NCBI GenBank assembly: GCA_021160845.1
Contig: JAGHBT010000313.1
Location: 1 to 12,005, forward strand
DNA: 12,005 nucleotides
Direction: 5' to 3'
From: a bacterium
Lineage (GTDB): Bacteria; Krumholzibacteriota; Krumholzibacteriia; Krumholzibacteriales; WJIX01
The first letter of the stretch is position 1; each line of letters opens with the position of its first letter. The translations under genes and the position numbers were made by a program. The notes below the pieces were generated by a model. That model did no database searches and was not told the origin of the DNA. It worked only from the letters and a program-made list of their open reading frames with translations. This document shows positions 6,202 through 12,005 of this stretch, in pieces.

Positions 6202-7107
6202 ATGAAAAACCAAATTCCTGAGATAAGCAGTTACACGGACAATCTTAAAAGAACACCAAACGCGAAATCCATTCTGGACATATTCAACAAAGCCCTTTCG
6301 GCCCTGAAAAAACCAGCTGTTGCAGTACCTTCCATACTCTATTTTATTCTTCAAATTATAATCATACTGTTTTATCTCTTATCTATAAATGAACCATGGA
6401 GCTCTTTTTGGGCCATCTTTATAAAGGGCATCTCCTCGAAAGCACTCGGGCACTACCCGAATCATATTATACTGATGCAACCTGTTCTCGGCAGATTCAA
6501 TCTATTTATAGATATATTCATTCATGTAATTTTCCAGGGAGCAACCGTGCTCATGATATCATCATTTCTGACGGGTAGAGTGATATCTCTTCGTAAATCC
6601 TTTTCTCTCTCCTTAAAAAGGTACATCCATCTAGCCATTGTATCTATTGCAGGTTCAGCGGCAATCTTCGCGTGTATCAATATATCAAGGATGGCGTCAA
6701 GATCACTTGGGCAAACACCCCATATGTTGGTTATTATGGCAGGAATTATTTGCGGCTTGATGATCCAGGCTCTTCTTCTCTATACAACACCCCTTATTTT
6801 ACTCAAAAAGATATCCGCAGTTACGGCAATAAAAGATAGTATCTCAATCGCAAGCCGACTGGCCACCGTAAGTTTGCTCATAGTCATCCTTCCATTTATT
6901 CTTACTCTTCCGTCAATCTTACTCGACCTCAAGGCGGGATTTATTTCCCTGAGACTTTCACCCAGTTTTATGATATACCATCATATAGTGAAAGAAGTAC
7001 TTCAGACAATTTCGACCTATCTTATAACGGCCGGCTCGGCAGTCATCTTTATTTCCTATAAGTTAAACCGATCAGAAAATCATATTAGAAACAAAATGGA
7101 GGAATAA
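6202..7107 (+). CDS. Unassigned six-helix membrane protein of the exosortase operon
   Basis: I do not recognise a specific family. The 301-residue protein has an N-terminal amphipathic stretch (about 24-42: SILDIFNKALSALKKP) and about six transmembrane helices near 43-65, 95-123, 138-160, 170-200, 218-240 and 265-288, with a short basic/acidic tail. The layout, with an amphipathic entry helix followed by six Leu/Ile-rich helices and no charged catalytic motif, recalls broad integral-membrane groups such as the YciC or GPDPase-membrane-domain type, a resemblance of form only. It sits 25 bases after epsI and 3 bases before the TPR lipoprotein, so it is co-transcribed with the sorting genes. A role in exosortase complex assembly or substrate passage is possible but unproven. 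Its ribosome site is weak (GAGA). Confidence 0.85.
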   Translation: MKNQIPEISSYTDNLKRTPNAKSILDIFNKALSALKKPAVAVPSILYFILQIIIILFYLLSINEPWSSFWAIFIKGISSKALGHYPNHIILMQPVLGRFNLFIDIFIHVIFQGATVLMISSFLTGRVISLRKSFSLSLKRYIHLAIVSIAGSAAIFACINISRMASRSLGQTPHMLVIMAGIICGLMIQALLLYTTPLILLKKISAVTAIKDSISIASRLATVSLLIVILPFILTLPSILLDLKAGFISLRLSPSFMIYHHIVKEVLQTISTYLITAGSAVIFISYKLNRSENHIRNKMEE

Positions 7108-7110
7108 TTA

Positions 7111-8625
7111 ATGAAGAAATTACCATCTTTTAGATTATTTTCTAGAAAAACCATGCTCCTGGCAATCTCGGTAACGGTTCTGATTAGCTCCTGCGGAAAG
7201 AATGGCGGTGAGTCAATAACATACGAAGCAGAAAAGGCATTGTTCAGAGCGCGAAAGATGAGATCCAATCTCTCCCCCACGACTGTCAATAGCGAGTTCC
7301 TGACAAAAACAATACAAACCTATAGGGATATCGTCAGCAAATATGAACCCTCAAGGGAAAAATCCCACACACTGGATTCACTTGTAGTAACCTGCCAAAT
7401 GGAATTGGCTCAGCTCGAATTTCATTCAGGGTTACTCGAAAAATCCCGCGAAGACTTTCAAACTGCTATCAGACTGGCTGACAGCATTACAGCAATTAAA
7501 GTTAACGCGATCTATTCAATAGCCCTTATTTCCGAACAGCTGCATGATATACAAACAGCGATCGAATACTACAAAAAATTATACGAAGAATTTCTTCAGA
7601 CAAAAACTTATTCCAGCATCGCATCTTTGAATGTCCAGTATCTTAAAACTCCTCTTGAACTCGGCAAGCTGTACGTTTCCTCCGGCAAAGAGACAGAAGC
7701 TGACAAATGGTACAGAAAAGCGGAAAAATTATTTACACGTATCATTGAAAAGGAAAAACGACCAGCGTACGCTAAAGAAGCAAAATTCAATAAGATTACC
7801 GCCTTGCTTCAGAGTAAACAGTGGAATAAATCAAAAAGCTATCTTCAAACATTAAAAAAGGAATACAACTCCTCCGAAGAATTGCCGGCTCTGCTATACC
7901 TCGAATCGCAAATTGAACTGAACGGGTTTAACAACAGAGATAAAGCCCTGAAGCTTTTAAAACAAATAGAAGACAACTATCCGAAGGCAGATGAAACCCC
8001 CAGAGCGCTTCTGGCGGCAGCCGGGATAAAATTCCGGGGGAACCGCTATGAAGAAGCAAAAAAGCTCTATAACAAGATAATAGAAAAATACAGTGAAAGG
8101 GGTAATGAAACTGTAGAGGCTACCTGGATGATAGCGAAGATCGAAGAAAAGAACGGAAACTGGGTCGAAGCCTCTCTTCATTATAAATCTATATACAAAA
8201 AATATCCTTTGACAATTCAGGGTTTTGAGGCTCCACTTAAAATAGCCTCGCATTTTACTGAAACTGGAGAAAGAACAGCCGCCAAAAACGCCTTTTTAAA
8301 TGCTCGGGAACACTACAGCAAACTCACCGGCGACCAATATTCGCGAGGCGTACAACTTATTGCCGAAGAATACATTGTAACATCTTTGGTGACAGAAGAA
8401 AAATGGGACAAAGCAGTTCAGCAACTTCTCTCTCTTATATCCAAATATCCCTGGTATACCCCCTTCAGAGAAAATTTTCTCAGGGCAGCTTTAATATGCG
8501 AAAATAAACTAAATGACAAAAAGAGAGCTGTCACAATACTTAATGACTTTATCAAGAATTTTCCCGAATCACCCCTGGCTGAAAAGGCTAAGAAACAACT
8601 TAACAGAACCAGGAGTAAAGAATGA
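7111..8625 (+). CDS. TPR-repeat lipoprotein of the PEP-CTERM operon
   Basis: This 504-residue protein has a lipoprotein signal: a basic N-terminus, a hydrophobic core and a lipobox LISSC with lipidated Cys28. The rest is helical repeats of TPR or CpoB/BamD type, for example the segments near 281-315 (ALKLLKQIEDNYPKADE), 320-345 (YEEAKKLYNKIIEKY) and 465-500 (VTILNDFIKNFPESPLAEK). PrsK/PrsR loci often carry a TPR lipoprotein called PrsT, but that is nearly twice this length, so this is at best an analogue. It probably stays in the periplasm as a scaffold. GGAGG, inside the last codons of the previous gene, lies eight bases before the ATG. The stop overlaps the prsK start in ATGA, a sign of translational coupling. 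Confidence 0.88.
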   Translation: MKKLPSFRLFSRKTMLLAISVTVLISSCGKNGGESITYEAEKALFRARKMRSNLSPTTVNSEFLTKTIQTYRDIVSKYEPSREKSHTLDSLVVTCQMELAQLEFHSGLLEKSREDFQTAIRLADSITAIKVNAIYSIALISEQLHDIQTAIEYYKKLYEEFLQTKTYSSIASLNVQYLKTPLELGKLYVSSGKETEADKWYRKAEKLFTRIIEKEKRPAYAKEAKFNKITALLQSKQWNKSKSYLQTLKKEYNSSEELPALLYLESQIELNGFNNRDKALKLLKQIEDNYPKADETPRALLAAAGIKFRGNRYEEAKKLYNKIIEKYSERGNETVEATWMIAKIEEKNGNWVEASLHYKSIYKKYPLTIQGFEAPLKIASHFTETGERTAAKNAFLNAREHYSKLTGDQYSRGVQLIAEEYIVTSLVTEEKWDKAVQQLLSLISKYPWYTPFRENFLRAALICENKLNDKKRAVTILNDFIKNFPESPLAEKAKKQLNRTRSKE

Positions 8626-10733
8626 CATATCTTCCGCCAGTCTTATCCTTCCTGGCAATGGGGCTAATCCTCCTTCCAGGGATTAAAATTCTGCTATACA
8701 AGAAAATCAACACCTCGAGGCTACTGTTCATTCTTTCATCCCTGTCACTTGGCGCTATCTCCGCTTCATTGGGATTTTTGCTTCTGTCCAGCACTCCAAA
8801 GACGGCTCTCATAACGATCCGTTTCCTTATATTCAGTTCTTTTATTGCAACAGCTTTTATCACCGCTTTCTTCCTTGCATTTGGAGAAAGGCAATTACCG
8901 AGAAAGAAATCTTTATATATTTTCGGGATAATAATCGCGGGGTTCCTTCTTGGAACAATTTCCTTCTTCATGCCCGTACATATAATCATCGCAAGAGTAC
9001 ATTTTATTAGAAATGCGCCCGGTAACTTCTGGGGCATAACACTCTCCGGATGGGGAAAAATGGCAAGCGGGTTATTTCTTCTCATAAATGTTTTTATCCT
9101 GCATAGATTCGAAAATCTATTCAAATCATCTAACATACCGATAAAGGTTACTCTTAAATATCCCATACTGGGAACAATAATCACTTCAATAATCAATTTT
9201 ACTATCTTCAGCCATGTACTCGCCGTTTCCACGCTCAGCAAAAATTACTTTTCAATTTTTTCATGCGGAATTATTTTTATGGGGATGACACTCCTCTACG
9301 CATGTGTCCGATATAGCCCATTCGAAATAGAGATCAACAAAACAGAAACAACTTCTACCTTTTCAATATTACTCACCGGCATCTATCTGCTTTCACTTGC
9401 CTTTATCTCCTATATATCTTCTATCTCCGGAATATCCTATGACCGATTTACAATACTGCTATTTGTCATTTTTGCCGCTTTTCTGGCCGCCGCAGCAGCA
9501 ATATCGGGAAAGGCGAGAAGATACATCAGAAGATTTGTAAGCGACAATTTTCAGCCGAACAAGTATAACTACAGAAAGGAGTGGAAATACTATTCAAGCA
9601 TAATGAACACAAGCACAACGAGAAAAGATCTCCTCAACAACACTATCAGCTCCCTTTGTGAAACAATGCTTGTAAGCAGGGGGTGTATCTGGACAAACCT
9701 CGCTAAAAATAACATGTCCAATTATGGATTAGCCCCGGGCAAAGATTGCACCCGTGTTTTTAGAGAATTTTCAAAAACTACCCGCGAGAAAGAAAGAGTA
9801 ATCTTTTTCAACAAATCGTCTTTCACCGATCTACTTGATAAAAATTCTCCCTTGTTGAAAAGCGCCCTTACCTCAGACACTGAATGGGTTGAGACTATCG
9901 CTATTTTGAGAAGTGGAGATAAAATTATGGGAATAATAGCGCTTGGCCCAAAAGACACTAAATCAAAATATACTGAGGAGGACAGGAGTTTCCTTTCAAC
10001 GATAGCAGAAGAATTGACCATCTCTCTGGAAAATCTGTTTCTTGAAGAGAAAATCATAGAATCCGACCGTATAGAATCTTTCGATCGCTTTGCCTCTTTT
10101 GTCACCCATGACCTTAAAAACACACTCGGAATGCTTTCATTGACCGCGGAAAACGCTAAAATGAATATGTCCAACCCCGACTTTCAAAAAGATGCAATAA
10201 AAACACTTAATCGGGCTGCAGAAAAAATAAGCGCTCTCATCGGTTCTCTAACCGCACACAAATCTCCGCCTTCTATTTCCAAAACCGAGGTTAATATAGG
10301 AAATCTTTTAACAAACGGCATGAAATCTTATGAAAAAATTGCTCTATCCGGAAATATAGTTCTTAATCTCAGTATCGAAGACAACCTCTTTTCAATGGCC
10401 AACGCTAAAGCATTTCACCAACTCATGGAAAATCTTATAACTAATTCTGTTGAAGCCTCTGAACCTGGAAATAGCATTGATATTACAGCATGCGGCGATA
10501 CTGACCACTGGATATCGGTAACGATCAAGGATAATGGCAAAGGATTCGAGCCGGCATATCTTGAGTCCAACCTTTTTAAACCATTCAGAAGTACAAAAAA
10601 GTATGGACTTGGAATAGGATTGGTTATATGTAAATCTATTGCCGAAGCGCATGGAGGGAGTATAATAGTAAACAGCGAACGGGGAAAAGGAACTTCCGTG
10701 ACGGTCAGAATACCCCGAATTCAAAGCAAATAA
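8622..10733 (+). CDS. prsK: PEP-CTERM system sensor histidine kinase PrsK
   Basis: The 703-residue protein begins with about nine hydrophobic helices (1-295), then a linker RRYIRRFVSDNF...NKYNYRKEW that is characteristic of PrsK, a GAF-like domain (about 335-480), a phosphorylated His496 in FVTHDLKN, and a HATPase domain with N-box LMENLITNSVEA (Asn604/Asn608), G1 box DNGKGFE (Asp637) and G2 box GLGIGL (from Gly662). The length fits PrsK (about 690-700). The multi-helix sensor probably perceives an envelope signal, and the ligand is unknown. PrsR is its partner, 16 bases downstream. AGGAG lies eight bases before the ATG, within the end of the TPR gene. Confidence 0.95.
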   Translation: MTYLPPVLSFLAMGLILLPGIKILLYKKINTSRLLFILSSLSLGAISASLGFLLLSSTPKTALITIRFLIFSSFIATAFITAFFLAFGERQLPRKKSLYIFGIIIAGFLLGTISFFMPVHIIIARVHFIRNAPGNFWGITLSGWGKMASGLFLLINVFILHRFENLFKSSNIPIKVTLKYPILGTIITSIINFTIFSHVLAVSTLSKNYFSIFSCGIIFMGMTLLYACVRYSPFEIEINKTETTSTFSILLTGIYLLSLAFISYISSISGISYDRFTILLFVIFAAFLAAAAAISGKARRYIRRFVSDNFQPNKYNYRKEWKYYSSIMNTSTTRKDLLNNTISSLCETMLVSRGCIWTNLAKNNMSNYGLAPGKDCTRVFREFSKTTREKERVIFFNKSSFTDLLDKNSPLLKSALTSDTEWVETIAILRSGDKIMGIIALGPKDTKSKYTEEDRSFLSTIAEELTISLENLFLEEKIIESDRIESFDRFASFVTHDLKNTLGMLSLTAENAKMNMSNPDFQKDAIKTLNRAAEKISALIGSLTAHKSPPSISKTEVNIGNLLTNGMKSYEKIALSGNIVLNLSIEDNLFSMANAKAFHQLMENLITNSVEASEPGNSIDITACGDTDHWISVTIKDNGKGFEPAYLESNLFKPFRSTKKYGLGIGLVICKSIAEAHGGSIIVNSERGKGTSVTVRIPRIQSK

Positions 10734-10749
10734 AAAGAAAGGAACTCTT

Positions 10750-12005
10750 TTGTCCTTAACTAAATTGCTCATTGTCGATGACGAAGAAACTATAATTAAA
10801 CAACTCACCTGGGCGCTTAAAGAAAATTATAACATTTCTACAGCTAAAACAGCCGACGAAGCCAATAACGCGATAATGACTTTCCGCCCTGAGATTATGA
10901 TTCTCGATCTTTCCCTCACTTCAACTCCCGGTGATTTTGAGGGATTTGGCATACTCGAATCATCCCTGCGGGAAAACCCTCTTATGAAAATAATAATAAT
11001 AACGGGGCATGCCCAAAGAGAAAACGCCCTCAGGGCAATGGAGGAAGGCGCTTACGATTTTTACACAAAACCGGTAGTAATTGATGAACTGAAGATTATT
11101 CTGCGGCGGGCGACATATATTCTTTCGTTGGAAAAGGAACTAAGCAGCCTGAGGGTAAAATCGGGTAAAAACCATAAATTTGAAGGAATAATCGCATTAT
11201 CCAAGCCAATGCTTAAGGTCTTTGAAACCCTTAGGAAGATAGCTCCGACCGATGTCGCGGTTCTCATTACCGGGGAAAGCGGAACAGGCAAAGAGATGGT
11301 GGCAAAAGCAATACACGCCAGAAGTTCCAGAAGCAATATGGCCTTTGTACCAATAAACTGTGGAGCGATACCTGAGAATCTCCTCGAGAGCGAACTCTTC
11401 GGCCATGAGAAAGGAAGTTTTACCGGAGCTCACACGGCGAAAGAAGGCAAATTTCAAGCAGCAGAGGGAGGTACTCTCTTTCTGGACGAAATCGGTGAGT
11501 TACCCCAATCCTTACAAGTCAAAATTCTTCGTTTTCTTCAGGATCAAATCATTGAACATGTGGGGAGCAGCGAACGGATCCAGCTTAATGTCAGGATAGT
11601 CGCCGCTACAAACAGGAACCTGGAGGAAATGATGATAAAGGGTCATTTTCGAGAAGACCTGTTCTACAGAATAAACACAATAAATATTCATATTCCGCCT
11701 CTAAGGGAAAGGGGAAATGATATTCTGCTTTTAGCTAAATACTTTGTTGATTATTATAACAATGAATTCAACAAAAATATCAGGGGATTCAGTCAATCCG
11801 TCAAAAAGCTTCTATATACATACAACTGGCCAGGGAATGTCCGTGAGCTGGAAAACAGGATAAAACGAGGCGTAATCATGGCTTCCGGCACAACTATACT
11901 CGAGAAAGACTTAGATCTTGCCCCCGTTAATCCGGACGATGACAATGGAAGATTGTCCGAATCAGAAGATTACTTAGCAAACATTACTAAAGCATACAAA
12001 AATAT
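10750..12005 (+). CDS. prsR: PrsR, sigma-54-dependent response regulator (3' end beyond window)
   Basis: The first 418 codons are present. The start is TTG at 10750 with AAAGGA six bases upstream. The receiver domain has Asp10-Asp11, phosphoacceptor Asp53 (MILDLS), Thr85 and Lys107 (TKP). The AAA+ domain has Walker A GESGTGKE (175-182), the sigma-54 contact loop GSFTGA (221-226; a common variant of GAFTGA) and Walker B GGTLFLDE (239-246). NWPGNVRELEN follows in the C-terminal AAA+ subdomain. The Fis-type DNA-binding end lies outside the window. With these parts it can hydrolyse ATP and remodel RpoN polymerase, so it should activate the two sigma-54 promoters found here. It is the last visible gene of its own operon, so autoregulation is likely. 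Confidence 0.95.
   Translation, partial: MSLTKLLIVDDEETIIKQLTWALKENYNISTAKTADEANNAIMTFRPEIMILDLSLTSTPGDFEGFGILESSLRENPLMKIIIITGHAQRENALRAMEEGAYDFYTKPVVIDELKIILRRATYILSLEKELSSLRVKSGKNHKFEGIIALSKPMLKVFETLRKIAPTDVAVLITGESGTGKEMVAKAIHARSSRSNMAFVPINCGAIPENLLESELFGHEKGSFTGAHTAKEGKFQAAEGGTLFLDEIGELPQSLQVKILRFLQDQIIEHVGSSERIQLNVRIVAATNRNLEEMMIKGHFREDLFYRINTINIHIPPLRERGNDILLLAKYFVDYYNNEFNKNIRGFSQSVKKLLYTYNWPGNVRELENRIKRGVIMASGTTILEKDLDLAPVNPDDDNGRLSESEDYLANITKAYKN

Noticed and set aside
8750..8764. Sigma-54-like TGGCGCTATCTCCGC
   Set aside because: It keeps GG-N10-GC but has CCGC for TTGC, and sits within prsK with no gene start downstream.
8600..9241. A 213-residue open frame on the minus strand
   Set aside because: It lies opposite the membrane part of prsK, which has full family motifs and coupled translation; the antisense frame has no ribosome site or recognisable domain.
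9722..10808. Two open frames (150 and 138 residues) on the minus strand
   Set aside because: They are antisense shadows of the PrsK GAF/kinase domains and the prsR start.

Overview
This window comes from a diderm (Gram-negative) bacterium, probably uncultured and moderately AT-rich. The diderm call rests on a secreted TPR/outer-membrane beta-barrel protein with a terminal Phe, a TPR lipoprotein with a lipobox, and a PEP-CTERM/exosortase system. I cannot assign a phylum from the sequence. The window holds one theme: an exopolysaccharide machine set back to back with a protein-sorting (exosortase) machine and its two-component regulator. I see no mobile elements, CRISPR arrays, tRNA or rRNA.

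Left arm (1-3516, minus strand). A Pga-like polysaccharide operon reads right to left: a small PgaD-like two-helix protein, a processive family-2 glycosyltransferase (PgaC/BcsA type), a PgaA/YaiO-like TPR plus beta-barrel exporter, and the first 20 codons of a further membrane-anchored or secreted protein cut by the window edge.

Centre (3517-4680). A divergent 297-bp intergenic region carries a near-perfect sigma-54 promoter (TGGCAC-N5-TTGC, 3724-3738) driving a 239-aa secreted PEP-CTERM protein. An AAGTG/CACTT dyad (3642-3672), placed like an upstream activator site, lies between the divergent genes. The PEP-CTERM gene ends at a strong intrinsic terminator (4557-4589). Abutting that terminator is a second sigma-54 promoter (TGGCAT-N5-TTGCA, 4589-4604).

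Right arm (4681-12005, plus strand). A tightly packed operon contains exosortase (Cys193/Arg238/His259), a separate EpsI protein, an unassigned six-helix membrane protein, a TPR lipoprotein, the histidine kinase PrsK, and the sigma-54-dependent response regulator PrsR, which runs off the right edge.

Inferred logic: PrsK senses a signal and phosphorylates PrsR. PrsR with RpoN activates both the PEP-CTERM substrate gene and, through the second promoter, its own exosortase-prsKR operon, a positive loop. The substrate is secreted and processed by exosortase at the PEP motif while the divergent Pga-like operon makes and exports the polysaccharide it may associate with. A weaker third sigma-54-like site faces the polysaccharide operon, so all three transcription units might be co-regulated. 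The least explained parts are the six-helix membrane protein and the TPR lipoprotein inside the core operon.
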